DNA from: JAXMAR01 sp046350295
GTDB taxonomy: Bacteria > Planctomycetota > Planctomycetia > Gemmatales > Gemmataceae
Assembly: GCA_046350295.1 (NCBI GenBank)
Contig: JAXMAR010000023.1
Location: 43,587-107,586 of the forward strand
DNA: 64,000 bases
Direction: 5' to 3'
The notes beneath the pieces were generated by a model, which saw nothing but the letters and a program-made list of their open reading frames with translations, did not search any database and was not told the origin of the DNA. Shown here piece after piece: positions 50,769-62,100 of this stretch; the stretch's first letter is position 1, and every line of letters begins with the position of its first letter. A program made the translations under genes and the position numbers.

Positions 50769-52382
50769 TCATTTTCTCATGCTTATGACCGTCCGCCTGC
50801 CAGGCCGGACCTCCACCCAAAACGACTGTACCAAGGCGGGCACGGCCACACCGGGCGCGCCAAAACCGCCAAATGGCGATCCTCCGCCATAGACATTGAT
50901 CACCCGTTTCCCGGCCTCGGCGGTCACCTCGATGCTGGACGATCCGACAGGCCATGTCTTCGCGTGGGAACTATTGTAGTCGCTACTGTCCACGCACACT
51001 CTAACGTAGATCCCTATCGGGCGGGCGTTCTTGATTAGCACCGTTCCGGTTACAACCCTTTCCGAGCGGTGGGCGTCATCAAGTATGGTTTTGCTTGGCT
51101 CCGGCTCCACCTTCAAAGATCCCTTGGCGGTCAGCTTAAGGGTCGCTGCCCAGTCACCATGGTTCCAAGTCACCCCCTCCAAGCGGCGTAGGTCTTCTGA
51201 AAGCGTGAGCTTGTATTTGTCCAGGCCAAGCACACGCTTAGGGTCATCCTTCGCGTAGCCTTCGACATTGAGCGCGCGCGTGCTGGCATTAAAAGTGCCG
51301 CGCACGTACTCGGTTCCAGTATCCCCGACGCGGGGGGGAAGCCATCCGTATGGTGTGACTCTACACCTCCAATAGATCGCTCCCTCAACGGCATCGGAGG
51401 GAGAGAGCCGGAGGCGCATTTCCGCGTCCCCAACATAGCCATTTGGAGCTGTCCACGTCCCGACCCAAAGCTTACCGATGGCCATTCTTTCTCTTTCATC
51501 GGCAAGCGCGGTTGGTCCTTCTGGGCCAGCCGGCGCTGGATCGCTTTTCGCCTTTCCGCCAGATGGCTCTACGTCCGCGCTCGTGAGATTAAACGTGGCG
51601 CTCTTGCCGACGTCGTTTGCAGTGCCGTTCAAGAACGCCAAATCGTCAGATAACGTGAAGTGGTAATTCACGGTTACGAACGTTCTGTGTCCCACCAGAT
51701 CAAGCGTCCGACTCTTGGGGTCGAAATGACCGTTGATGGGCTCCTTCCCCGTACTACCCTCCTTGATGAAAGCCCTAGCCATTTCACTTGGCACTTTCCT
51801 ATAGGTGTAGTCAATCCAGCCGTCTACGGCGTCCGAGGGCGAGAGGCGCAGGTGCATCTCCCCCTCGAATACGAAACCACTTCCGCTCACCCAGGTGCCG
51901 CGCCATACTTTCGACAGCGCACTCCTTGCCCTCGCGAATTCGGCAAGAACGGGCGCTGGCACGCTTACCGGCGGCGGGTCTACTCTCGGCGAAACGGGGA
52001 CGGTTTTTTCTTCCTCGCGGTAGAAGAGTGAGCGAAAAAAAATCACGCACAACGCCAAAACGACAAGGAGGGCGACACCGCCGCCCGCGCCCCCGCCGCT
52101 TGCGCCGCCGCCGCCACCACCACTTCCCGCGACACTTGAAGCGCTGGCTGAACTGCCCGAAGCACTCTCGGCTCTTCCGCCGCCGCCACCGCTACCTCCG
52201 CTTGATTCGCCCTTCTCATAGCCGGGCTTGTAACCCTGCACGTAATCTGCGAACGATGGGCTGATGCACGTCCCTAATTCGTCAATTGCGTTGATAGCCG
52301 CCGGCTTGCCTGACCGCGCGTCGCGCTCGCCATCTTTGAATCCGCGTTCCTTGTCCGAGTCGGAGATGAGCCCCATCGTCAT
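50769..52382 (-). CDS. Membrane protein with a repeated extracytoplasmic domain
   Basis: A 537-residue protein. An N-terminal segment (1-60) is followed by a Gly/Ser-rich stretch and one transmembrane helix ('GGGVALLVVLALCVIFFRSL'). Two similar units follow: 'VWRGTWVSGSGFVFEGEMHL' with 'RLSPSDAVDGWIDYTY', and 'LWVGTWTAPNGYVGDAEMRL' with 'RLSPSDAVEGAIYWRC', about 150 residues apart; each is a lipocalin-like beta-sheet. The gene lies between the two halves of an ISAzo13 transposase, so it is probably recent cargo. Confidence 0.75.
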   Translation of the reverse strand: MTMGLISDSDKERGFKDGERDARSGKPAAINAIDELGTCISPSFADYVQGYKPGYEKGESSGGSGGGGGRAESASGSSASASSVAGSGGGGGGASGGGAGGGVALLVVLALCVIFFRSLFYREEEKTVPVSPRVDPPPVSVPAPVLAEFARARSALSKVWRGTWVSGSGFVFEGEMHLRLSPSDAVDGWIDYTYRKVPSEMARAFIKEGSTGKEPINGHFDPKSRTLDLVGHRTFVTVNYHFTLSDDLAFLNGTANDVGKSATFNLTSADVEPSGGKAKSDPAPAGPEGPTALADERERMAIGKLWVGTWTAPNGYVGDAEMRLRLSPSDAVEGAIYWRCRVTPYGWLPPRVGDTGTEYVRGTFNASTRALNVEGYAKDDPKRVLGLDKYKLTLSEDLRRLEGVTWNHGDWAATLKLTAKGSLKVEPEPSKTILDDAHRSERVVTGTVLIKNARPIGIYVRVCVDSSDYNSSHAKTWPVGSSSIEVTAEAGKRVINVYGGGSPFGGFGAPGVAVPALVQSFWVEVRPGRRTVISMRK

Positions 52383-52390
52383 TCTCCAAG

Positions 52391-52438
52391 CCCCGCCATT
52401 GGACGAAAGACGGCGCGCGCCTTACAAGCAAAATCCGT
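52391..52438. repeat. 47-bp imperfect direct repeat, copy 1
   Basis: CCCCGCCATTGGACGAAAGA... aligns with 52563-52610 with three substitutions and one indel. It flanks the 5' side of the membrane-protein gene. Role unknown. Confidence 0.85.
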
Positions 52439-52562
52439 GTGGCCGTTCAGCCACCGTCCCGACGTAAGGCTTGCGGAGGAGACGGCGCATCCGTCTTTCG
52501 CGGTCAGCGCCCGCATAGATCGAAGGCGCGGGTGCTACGGTGCAAACGGACCCCGTGGCCCA

Positions 52563-52610
52563 CCCCGCCATTGGACCAAAGACGACGCGCGCCTTGCAAG
52601 CAAAAATCCG
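52563..52610. repeat. 47-bp imperfect direct repeat, copy 2
   Basis: Partner of 52391-52438, with the same orientation. Confidence 0.85.
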
Positions 52611-52659
52611 GAAATCTACGGAGCCTGAAGCAAGAGCCGGCTCCAACATGACGACTGCG

Positions 52660-52950
52660 AGCCGACGTTTCGTCACGCCCGCTGACTGTTGCGGTCTGGA
52701 TGCGTCTCGCGGAGCGCCTCTTGCGGTTGGGCTGCAGCTCCACCTCGTGCAGGATCGAGGCGACCGTGCAGGCGCTGACCGGATGCCCTTGGCGCGTCAA
52801 TTCCTCGGCCAGGCGACGGGTGCTTTTGCAGGTCCAACGCAAAGGCGACTCCCGGATCGCCACACGCGTCGTGGGATCAGCGCGTCCAGGCCGGTCACAG
52901 GGCCCGCATCCGCGTCCACCAGATGCTCACGACCGCCACCGGCTTTGCAT
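52660..52950 (-). pseudogene. ISAzo13-type transposase, N-terminal fragment
   Basis: The frames give 'AGGGREHLVDADAGPVTGLD' and then 'IRESPLRWTCKSTRRLAEEL' with 'TRQGHPVSACTVASILHEVE', the N-terminal and helix-turn-helix region of ISAzo13 transposases, with a frameshift between. It is inactive. The catalytic middle is missing. Confidence 0.75.
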
Positions 52951-52993
52951 TCGCGGTGTGCGCCCCGGCGTGGTACCAAGGGGCACTGGAAGA

Positions 52994-53902
52994 TCACGCT
53001 GCGTTCTTCGCAAGGCGGATCGCCTCCTCAAGCGCGAGCCGGCAATCGGCCTTGGCGGCCCCTCTCGGAAACGCCACAGTGACCTTGGCGCCGCAGGGGA
53101 CCTCCCACGCTCGGACCACAGGCTGCCCCTTGGGCCGTCTTCCTCTGGCTTCGCCGCTCGTCTTGGCGGCCTTCTTGAGCGGCGCGGTGATCTCTCGAAC
53201 TTCGCTGCGCGTGAGATCGAGCTCGACGACCTGGCGGAGTAGCGGGAGTTGCTCGGTGGCAGAAACCTGGGCCACGTCATAGAGCAGATCCAGGCTCGTG
53301 AACCGCTCGGCGTGGTCGGCGATGAACTGCTTGGACTCGTCGCTCACCTGCCGCGTCAGGGTCAACGCCTTCTGGACGAAGGAGACGCTCTTGCACATGA
53401 GGGTGGCAAGAGCGTCGGGCGCCTCGCCCTCGTCGAGCAACTTCTGAAGGGCGTGGCCGAGTTCCAGCGGCGTGAGATTGGCGCGGTGGACGTTCTCGTG
53501 AAGTTGCAACCGCAGCGCCGTCCGTCCATCCGCGTCGATCAGCTTCACCGGCACTTCTTGCAGCCCGGCGAGCTTCGCCGCCGCCAGGCGGCGCTCGCCC
53601 GCGATCAACTTGTAGATGTCGTCCTCCTGAATCCAGCGGACCGTGAGCGGATTCTCCAAGCCAAGGGCGCGAATGCTCTCCGCCAGTTCCTTCACCTGTG
53701 GGTCGTCTGCGGACTTGTTCTCGGTGCGCACCTGGTCCGGGTCCGGGCGGATGCGGTCGATGCCGAGGAGGAAGAGCGACTTGTCGGGCCTGCGCTGCGC
53801 CAGCGGCCCATGCTCGACGCCTGGGACGACAGCCGGCCGTTCCGGCCGGCGCATCGCGTCCGCGAACGTCTCCTTAAGCCGTTGGTCGATGCTGGTGTCC
53901 AT
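52994..53902 (-). CDS. parB: ParB/Spo0J-family partition protein
   Basis: A 302-residue protein. The ParB N-terminal domain has 'DKSLFLLGIDRIRPDPDQVR', 'ESIRALGLENPLTVRWIQED' and the 'LIAGERRLAAAKLAGL' box (CTPase), followed by the helix-turn-helix segment 'TPLELGHALQKLLDEGEAPD'. It overlaps parA by 29 bp and is downstream, as in typical parAB operons. It binds parS and loads onto DNA. Confidence 0.9.
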   Translation of the reverse strand: MDTSIDQRLKETFADAMRRPERPAVVPGVEHGPLAQRRPDKSLFLLGIDRIRPDPDQVRTENKSADDPQVKELAESIRALGLENPLTVRWIQEDDIYKLIAGERRLAAAKLAGLQEVPVKLIDADGRTALRLQLHENVHRANLTPLELGHALQKLLDEGEAPDALATLMCKSVSFVQKALTLTRQVSDESKQFIADHAERFTSLDLLYDVAQVSATEQLPLLRQVVELDLTRSEVREITAPLKKAAKTSGEARGRRPKGQPVVRAWEVPCGAKVTVAFPRGAAKADCRLALEEAIRLAKNAA

Positions 53903-54662
53903 GGTGAACGTGGATGAGCTCCTTGGCGAATTGGCGAACGACGGTGGAAGCCTTGGAGCGGGGGCGATAAGAGACCACCGGTTTGCGAACGTTGATGGCC
54001 GCTTCCAGGGTCGCCATCACGGGAATGGCGGTCTTGAGGACCATCTTCTCACCGAAGGCGTCGCTGAGCATGTCACGGTACACGCCCTGGGTTGCGGATT
54101 TGCTCGCAACCTTGGACAGGAAGTAGCCCAGGAGCTGAAGGCGCGGATTGAAGGTGCGCCGCGCCAGGTCGATCTCCTCCATGAGCCGCACCATGCTGCG
54201 CACAGAGAATTGTGACGGCTCACAGGGGATGACGACGTGCGAGGCGGCGCACAGGGCGGCAAAGGCCGACAGGTGCGGCCGCGGCGGGCAATCAAAGAGG
54301 ATGAAATCGTACTGGTCCTGTACGGCGGCGACGGCGTCCGCAAGGCAGGTGACATTGGCGTCGGAGACAAACCCGTGCGTCTTATCGACCACGTTCAAGC
54401 GCTCGTCCGCGGTGACGACGGAGACGTTCGGGTACTCGGTCTGATGAATGAGGTCTTCGACGCGGGCAGTGCTGTCAAACAGGTTGGCGATGGACTGCGG
54501 TAGTTGGTCGGCGCCGGGACTATAGACGGCGGAGAGGTCGCCTTGGCTGTCGCAGTCGAAAACGAGAACCTTGTACCCCATCTCTGCAAGGGCGGCGCTC
54601 AGGTTGATCGCCGTGGAGGTCTTGCCGACGCCGCCCTTGTGGTTGACGATGGCGATGCGCAT
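53874..54662 (-). CDS. parA: ParA-type partition ATPase
   Basis: A 262-residue protein from ATG 54662. The deviant Walker A motif 'NHKGGVGKTSTAINLSAALA' and the 'VLVFDCDSQGDLSAVYSP' and 'DFILFDCPPRPHLSAFAALC' motifs identify it as ParA. It segregates the element with ParB. An in-frame upstream extension up to 55289 exists, but its content is low in similarity, so I choose the later start. Confidence 0.9.
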   Translation of the reverse strand: MRIAIVNHKGGVGKTSTAINLSAALAEMGYKVLVFDCDSQGDLSAVYSPGADQLPQSIANLFDSTARVEDLIHQTEYPNVSVVTADERLNVVDKTHGFVSDANVTCLADAVAAVQDQYDFILFDCPPRPHLSAFAALCAASHVVIPCEPSQFSVRSMVRLMEEIDLARRTFNPRLQLLGYFLSKVASKSATQGVYRDMLSDAFGEKMVLKTAIPVMATLEAAINVRKPVVSYRPRSKASTVVRQFAKELIHVHHGHQHRPTA

Positions 54663-55239
54663 GAGCGGACGCTGGCCGGCGGCGGGACGGGAAGGTGGTG
54701 GTAGCGCTTGGACGCCGGCGGCTTTTCTCGCTGGCGGGGCCGCTTTCGCTAGGGAGATAGGCGCGCTCGTTCTGTCCTTGACTTCGATGGACTTCCCCCA
54801 AAAGGCACGCACGAGGCGGTGTAGAGCACGCTCAATGAGAGAAGAACGCCGAGTCTCGGTCAGTTGGCGCCGGTCGCCATCGATCTTGGATGTGGAGGCG
54901 GGCAAGCGCAAGGGAGTATAACCCAGATGAGAAGCCAAGTCGATCCGCACGTTCCAACGGCGATTGAGGAATTGACGCCGCCGACCATTCGTCGTCAGCC
55001 AGACTCGGGTAGGCGAGCCATGCCGGGCGGTGATGCGAGAGAACCGCAGTGGTATACAGCTCGGGTGCAACCTGCCTCGTAGCCTACCTCGTCCGGGCAG
55101 GACGTGGGCGATGAAAAGGCCAAGTCGTTGATCGAGTGTTACGAGTGTTACAACCATGCTTGTAAGCGGCGGTCCAATTTGTTCAACTACGGATAGGTGA
55201 TGGACACGCTTTCGAGTCAAAACGCCGAGACACGGGACC
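54663..55239. other. 577-bp gap with a promoter-like repeat
   Basis: No gene is assigned. It contains GAGTGTTAC twice in tandem (55134-55142, 55143-55151), a possible operator for parA. A region encoding 'LVRAFWGKSIEVKDRTSAPI' in frame with parA might be an N-terminal extension of ParA. Confidence 0.45.
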
Positions 55240-55875
55240 ATGCCGCCGTACTTCTCGTTCACGCTTGCGGCCGTTTCCGAATTCCTCAAATCCTGCGAAC
55301 GCTTTCGAAGCGTCGAAGGGTTCTTGAGCGATTTCGAGGGATTTACCTTGATGCAATTGGCCGCGCACGGGACAGGGGTTGGGGAAATCGTGGAGATCGG
55401 GAGCTACCTGGGCAGGTCTACCTGCTTCCTGGCCGCCGGCACGCTGAAGACGGGAAGGGAGAAGGTTCACGCCGTTGATCATTTTCGCGGTTCCCCGGAG
55501 CACCAAGCGGGCCAGTCGTTTGCGAGCAAGGTGCTTGAAGAGGAGGGAACTACGCTGCACCGGTTTCACGCGAATCTTCGGCGAGTCGGACTCCTGGAAA
55601 AAGTTTCGACCATCCAATCCGCATCTGACCAGGCGGCGCACAGCTGGACTCAATCGATTCGGCTGCTCTTCATCGATGGCGACCACTCCTACGAGGCGTC
55701 TCGCCGGGACTTCGAGTGCTGGGCTCCCTTCGTGGGTAAGCACGGCTACGTCTGCTTCCATGACATTGGGGGATGGCCGGGGGTGACGCGATTTTACAAG
55801 GAACTCTTGGAGCAGACCCAGGAGTTTCGCGAGATTTTGACGGTGGAGACGCTGAAGGTGATCGAACGCACTTGA
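55240..55875 (+). CDS. Class I SAM methyltransferase
   Basis: A 211-residue protein of the Methyltransf_24 type. The SAM motif 'GEIVEIGSYLGRSTCFLAAG' and the acidic loop 'LLFIDGDHSYEASRRDFECW' with 'YVCFHDIGGWPGVTRFYKEL' match the family. Such enzymes often methylate sugars or lipids in cell-envelope gene groups. Substrate unknown. Confidence 0.85.
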   Translation: MPPYFSFTLAAVSEFLKSCERFRSVEGFLSDFEGFTLMQLAAHGTGVGEIVEIGSYLGRSTCFLAAGTLKTGREKVHAVDHFRGSPEHQAGQSFASKVLEEEGTTLHRFHANLRRVGLLEKVSTIQSASDQAAHSWTQSIRLLFIDGDHSYEASRRDFECWAPFVGKHGYVCFHDIGGWPGVTRFYKELLEQTQEFREILTVETLKVIERT

Positions 55876-56123
55876 AGGCTGCGAGAAGAAAGGCTGAAAA
55901 CTGGATAATTAACGTTTCGTAACTTGATCCAAGTCGCTGCCCCCAGGATATTCGGTGGTGCTGGTTTCGCCATCGATGGAACAAACACCATGTATCGCCT
56001 TCACCTTCCAGTTAGCCGTCTAGGACCGCTTGCCATCCCCTGGCCTTGCGACTGACGCCAAGTCTTAGGGATCAATCTCCGTAAACACCTGAGTGTCCAG
56101 TCTTTTGCCCAAGGATCCGCACA

Positions 56124-59100
56124 ATGAAAAGGATCTTCTCGCCCAAGAACTGGCTGCGTTTTGATAAGCTGTGGGACGGGCTGTTTTTGCTCAGCGATTG
56201 GAGCAGCCGCATCATCAAGGGGACGTTCAGCTGGGTGCGCTCCCGGAACCCGCATAAGGCTCACCAGGAAAGCAAGGGCATCCGAAAAGACTTCTACCCG
56301 TCTTTTGAACCGCTTGAGCCGAAGGTCGTGATGAGCACGATGAGGCTCCTGCCGACCTATTACACTAGCGAGGGGATCGGCAATGCTGCCGTCACGGTGG
56401 AGCGTGACACGTCGAGCGGAGCGGCGTCCGTCTGTGTCTCGACCTCGGACGGCACGGCTGCTGCTCCAGGCAAATACACGGCGACATCGGGCTATGTCAC
56501 GTTTGCGGACGGCGCCTCGAGCGCTTCCTTCGCGGTGCCGATCATCGACAACGCGCTGATCGACGGCACGGAATACCTGAACCTGAGCCTGAGCGACGCC
56601 AGCGCGGGCTATGGTATCGACCCGAGTGCAAGCTCCGCCAAGCTCTATATCGTCGACAACGACGGCTACGGCACCGGTCGGGTTCTGTTCGGCGTGGAAG
56701 AGCAGCAGTTGAGCGGCGTGGTCGCCAGCTTCACGGCCGTCGACCCAAGCTCAAGCGCGAGCGACTTCACGGCGAAAATCCTCTGGGGCGACGGCTCCAG
56801 CTCGGCGGGGACGATTGCCGCTAACGGAAGCGGCGGCTTCGACGTCAGCGGCTCGCACACTTACGCCGAGGAGGGGCCGTACACGCTGGCAGTGCAGATC
56901 AAGGATAGTGCGGGCAACCGGCTGACGGCGGCGGCCTTCGCCAACATCGTCACCCTGGACGACGACAGCCGGCTGCAAGTGATCCAGTCGGGCGGAGTCA
57001 CTGGCAGTGGCAGCTTCAGCGCCACGATCACGGACGTCGGCGGCAGCTACTCGATCAACGGCGCCGGGAACTTCAGCTGCACGGTCCAGGAGACGGCGGT
57101 CGACGCCCCGTACAACGTGTTCACGTTGACCGACTCGGGCTCGGTCAGCTTCAACCTGATGGAGACCGGGCAGGAGTCGGCCAGCTCCTTCACGCTGGCC
57201 AGCTCGACGCTGACGGAGACTGGCTCGGTTTCAAAGGTGACGACGACGACCGGCAACGAGCTGCTCGGCACCTTCCAGCGCTCCGAGAGCGTCAGCCACA
57301 GCTTGAGTCTGAGTAAGACCGGGACCGACACGACGGGGCAGTACTCCTGGTCGCTTTCGGACAGCGGGACCGGGACGCTCAACGAGACGGGGAGCTATCA
57401 GACCGGCGCCTACGCGCGTTCGGAAAGCCTGTCGCTGTCGACTTCCATCTCCGGGGCGGCCAACTTCCTCTCCGGCAGTTTCACGCAGACGACCTCGTCA
57501 AGTGTCAGCGCCACCCGGCAGGAGAGCGGGAACCAGCTTGACTACACCTACAGTCTCAGCGAAACGCGCAGCGCTTCCACCTCGATTCAACAGAGCGTTG
57601 ATCTTACGAGCGACGGCTACAGCCTGACGGGAAGCGAGAGTTCCAGTCATAGCCTCGGAGAGACGGCGACCAACCCGGCCGGCGCTTACACGCGGACCTT
57701 GGTGGAGAGCAGCGGCACCAGCATCACGGGGACGGGGAACGACGCCTCGTACACCTTGGATGTCATCCGGAACGGTTCGGGCAGCCGAACGCTGAGCGAG
57801 ACGGGCTACCAGGGGCCGGACTCCTACTCGCTGACGGAGACGACGACCACCAGCCAGCGCGAGGAGTTGAGCGGCTCGGAACTGACTGGCTCCAACACCT
57901 TGAGCCGGTCGCTGACGCAGCAGCCGACGGGTACCGGACGCTCGACGGACTCGGGAGAGACGGACAGCCTATCGAGCGGGGGTTCGCTGACGCAGACGAC
58001 GATCGAGACGGGGGACGCGGTCTACGGTAGCTACAGCCTGACGCAGATCAGCGCCCAGACGGTGAGCCAGGGCGAGTCGATCTCCAACACGGGGCTCGGC
58101 ATCTCCGCCAACGACTCGGGCGTCAACAGCGTCACATTGATCGAGACCGGGAACCGGCTGACCGGCTCGTACAGCCTGTCGGAGACCAGCTCGCTGACGG
58201 TCGGCGAGAACGGTCAGTCGACGGACTTCATAGAGGGAGATACCGGCAGCGGCTCCGTGGTCGGCACGGCGGCCCTCACCGAAACTGGCAACCGGAACAC
58301 CGGAAGCTACAGCCTGACGCAGACCGGCTCGCAGCTGGTCGGCCAGGGGGACTCGATCACCGACCTGGGCGAAGGCCTTTCGATGAACCAGTCGGTGACG
58401 AGCAGCGTCACATTGACCGAGACGGGCAATCGCAAACTCGGTGACTACAGCTTCACGCAAGCCAACACGCAGACGGCAAGTGACATCCTGTTCGACGCCG
58501 ACAGCGGCTGGAGCACGACGGAAGGGGATTCGGTCACTGCGGCCGGGACTGTCACCGAAACCGGTAACCGCCTGACCGGCAGCTATAGCCTGACCCAGAC
58601 GGGTACCCAGACGGTGAGCCAGGGGGATGTGGTCAGCAATGTCGGACTGGGGACGACCGCGAGTGAGACGCTGACGAACAGCGTGTCCTTGTCGGAAACG
58701 GGGAATCGGATCACGGGCGTGTACAGCCTCGTTGAGAGAGACACGCAGGTGGGAGGAGAGAGCGGCGTCGGCACTGATCACGGCGAGGGGGACACCGAGA
58801 CCGGCTCGATTACCGGTAGCGCCACGCTCACGGAAACCGGGAATCGGCTGTACGGCAGTTACAGCCTGACGCAGACGAGTTCGCAGGTGGTGAGCACGGG
58901 CGGCTCGATCACGGACTTGGCGGAGGGGATCTCGTCGAGCCAGACGGTGACGGTGAGCGCCACCCTGACGGAGACGGGGAACCGCAAGCTGGGCAACTAC
59001 AGCTTCACGCAGACGAGCACGCAGACGACGAGCGACGTCTTGTTCGACGGCGACTCGGGCTGGAGCACGACGGACAGTGACACGGTCACGGGCAGCGCCA

Positions 59101-62100
59101 CCATTACCGAGACGGGCGACCGCATCTCAGGCAGTTACAGCCTGACGCAGGTGAGCGCGGAGGTGGTGAGCGAGGGGAGCGTCGTCAGCAACGTGGGCCT
59201 GGGGACGACGGCGAGCGAGACGGTCACCAACAGCGTGACCTTGACGGAGACAGGCAACCGCAAGCTCGGGGACTACAGCCTGACGGAGACGAGCCGGCAG
59301 GTGGCGGGCGGCGGGGACAGCGGCAGCGACCACGGCGAGAGCGCCACGGACACGTCGTCGGTGACGGGGCTGGCGACGTTGACGGAGACGGGCAACCGCC
59401 AGTCGGGCAGTTACAGCCTGACGCAGATCAGCAGCCAGATTGTCAGCCAGGGAGATGTTACCACCAATACCGGCCTCGGCATTACGGCGAGTGAAACAGT
59501 CACGAGCAGCGCCACGTTGACGGAGACCGGCAATCGGAAACTCGGGGACTACAGCTTCACCCAGCGGAGCGCGGAGATCACGAGCGGCGGCGATGTGTCG
59601 ACGCAGAACGTTGAGAGCGAGACCGATCAAAGCTCGGTAACAGGCACCGCCACCATCACTGAGACGGGCAACCGGGTCTCCGGCAGCTACAGCCTGACGC
59701 AGATCAGCAGCCAGATCGTCAGCCAGGGGAACGTTATCTCCAATACGGGCCTCGCGGAAACGGCCAGCCAGACGGTCACGAGCAGCGTGACGCTTACGGA
59801 GACGGGCAACCGCAAGCTGGGGGACTACAGCCTGACTCAGTACAGCACAGAGACGAGCGCAGGCGGTGACCAGACTACTGATCAGACCGAAGGGGACAAC
59901 ACGAGCGAGTCGGTGACAGGCAGCTCGACGCTGTATGAGACCGGCAACCGCCAGTCGGGCAGCTACAGTCTCACGCAATACAGCACGCAGACGGTCAGCC
60001 AGGGGAACGTTATCTCCAACACTGGCTTGGGTGTCACGGCCAGTCAGAACGCCGTCAACGGCGTCACCCTCGTCGAAACAGGCAACCGAAAGCTCGGCGA
60101 TTACAGCCTTACCGAGACCAGTACGCAGACGGGGACCGGCGGCGACGTCGGCAGCGAGCTGGGCGCCAGCCAGGTGGAGAACGGCTCCTTCTACGGCAGC
60201 GCCACCGTGACCGAGACGGGCAACCGGATCTCCGGCAGCTACAGCCTGACGCAAGTCAGCAGCCAGACGACGAGCCAGGGCTCCGTTGAAACCAACCAGG
60301 GGGACAGCGACACCGGCGCAAGCAGCGTCACGAATGTGGCGACGCTGACCGAGACGGGCAACCGCAAGCTGGGGGACTATAGCCTGACCCAGCTCGGCTC
60401 GGCCAGCTCCTCGCAGACCGACTACGGGACCGATGGCCGCGGCAGCTTCACGCAGACGCAAACCGGCTCCTCCGGCTCGACGCTCTACCAGACCGGCAAC
60501 CGTATCGTCGGCGGCTACTCCTTCACCGACTACGAGACGAGTTCGAGCGCCGAATACAAATCGGGCGGCGACGGCACGACCAGCTACAGCCTGGCGCAGA
60601 GCACGTCGGCGAGCTCGACGCGCGTCGAGAGCGGCAACACCATCGCCGAGACTTATGGCCGCAGCCTGTCGAGCTTCAGCAGCGTCTCGCTCTACGAGAC
60701 GGGGACCTACCAGAGCACGACCTACGCGCTGGTACAGACGAACACCGACAGCTCGGCGGAGCAAAAGACCGCGGACGACCTGAACGGCTCTTACAGCCTG
60801 ACGTCGACGGACACGACGAGCGGCGTGCTGAACGAGAGCGCCAGCGACGCGACGGGCAGCTACACGTTGAGCAAGAGCCAAGGAGCGAGCCTGTCGTGGC
60901 AGGAGACGGGGGACAGCGTCCAGGGGGCCTACACACACACGGAGAGCGACGCGCATAGCTCGACCAACGTCGAGGCCAACACGCACCCGAGCGGCACCTC
61001 GACCTTCACGGAGGTGTTAAGCGACAGCTACACCAGCACCGAGACGGGCAACAACGAGACGGGCTCGTTCAGCCTGACGCAGGTGGGGACGAGCGTCGCG
61101 TATCTGGTCGACCAGGGGTCCAATGCGGGCGGGACGTTCAGCCTGACGGACGGCAGTAGCGACGGCTTCAGCCTGACGAAGACCGGGGACACCGTCACCG
61201 GGGATTACAGCGTCATCGAGACCGTGGACGACACCTACAGCATGACCATGGTCAACGCCTCGGGCGGCTACAGCTCGACGCTGACCGAAACGGGGGACAA
61301 CAGCTTCACGTTGACTGAGACCGGTAACACGGAAACGGGGGACTACAGCCGGACGCAGACGGGCGTCGACACCTACACGCTGCTGGAAAGCGGCGCCAAC
61401 TCCGACGGGAGCTACACCGAGACCCTGACCGGCTCGGAGACCTATACACAAACCGAGGTCGGCAACACGCCCAACGCCAGCTTCACGCGCAGCGCCACCG
61501 GCAGCGGCAGCTACTCGTTGACGGAGACCGGCGCCGGCGCTCACCTGACCTCTGGGCCGGGAACGTACTCCTACTCGATCGCCGAGACGGGCAGTTCCCT
61601 GAGCGGCAGCTTCAGCAAGAGTACGACGGGTACGGATCGATACAACTTGCTCGAGAGCTTCAATGACGTCTCTAACAGCAAGAATGGGTACACGCCTGGG
61701 AACCTGGAGTTTTACACATACGGAAGGCCGTTTGTGGATCCGGCAGGGGAAGAACAATGGCATCATCTTTTGCCTCAAACATTGTTCCGCCGCTACGGTC
61801 TGGATCGCGTAGTTAACATTCACCTAGGCGAGTTCGGAAGGATGATGGACTCCGCAGTACATTCGCGGCTAGGGTCCTTATGGGAAGCTGAATGGGAAGC
61901 GTGGATCATAAGACAAGGGCGCAATCCAATAACGGAGAGGGCCATCCGCGACCAGCTGCAGACAATGATGAGAAGCGAGAGATTCAGAGAGTTTTACACT
62001 CCTGCCAATGCAAGGCCTGTAAGGTTCGCCAATTACGCGGAGTACACGAGAAACGGGCTGCCATCTTTGCAGGCGCACACTGCCCGAGTTGCGGCCGCGG

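Larger units (their letters stand above)
27603..55239. mobile_element. Integrated plasmid or ICE-like element (right boundary unknown)
   Basis: The left edge is defined by a tRNA-Gln 3' half and a nearby decayed tyrosine recombinase. Inside are plasmid-type genes (replication initiator with iterons, parAB, primase, VirD4/TraG-like ATPase, replication-relaxation protein), a toxin-antitoxin pair and a transposase remnant. I place the right limit only provisionally before the methyltransferase at 55240; no direct repeat of the tRNA end was found in the window. Confidence 0.55.

Noticed and set aside
59127..60986. 619-codon minus-strand open frame inside the giant repeat gene
   Set aside because: It is the shadow of 138-bp periodic repeats and its composition (Arg/Ala-rich) is unlike a protein.
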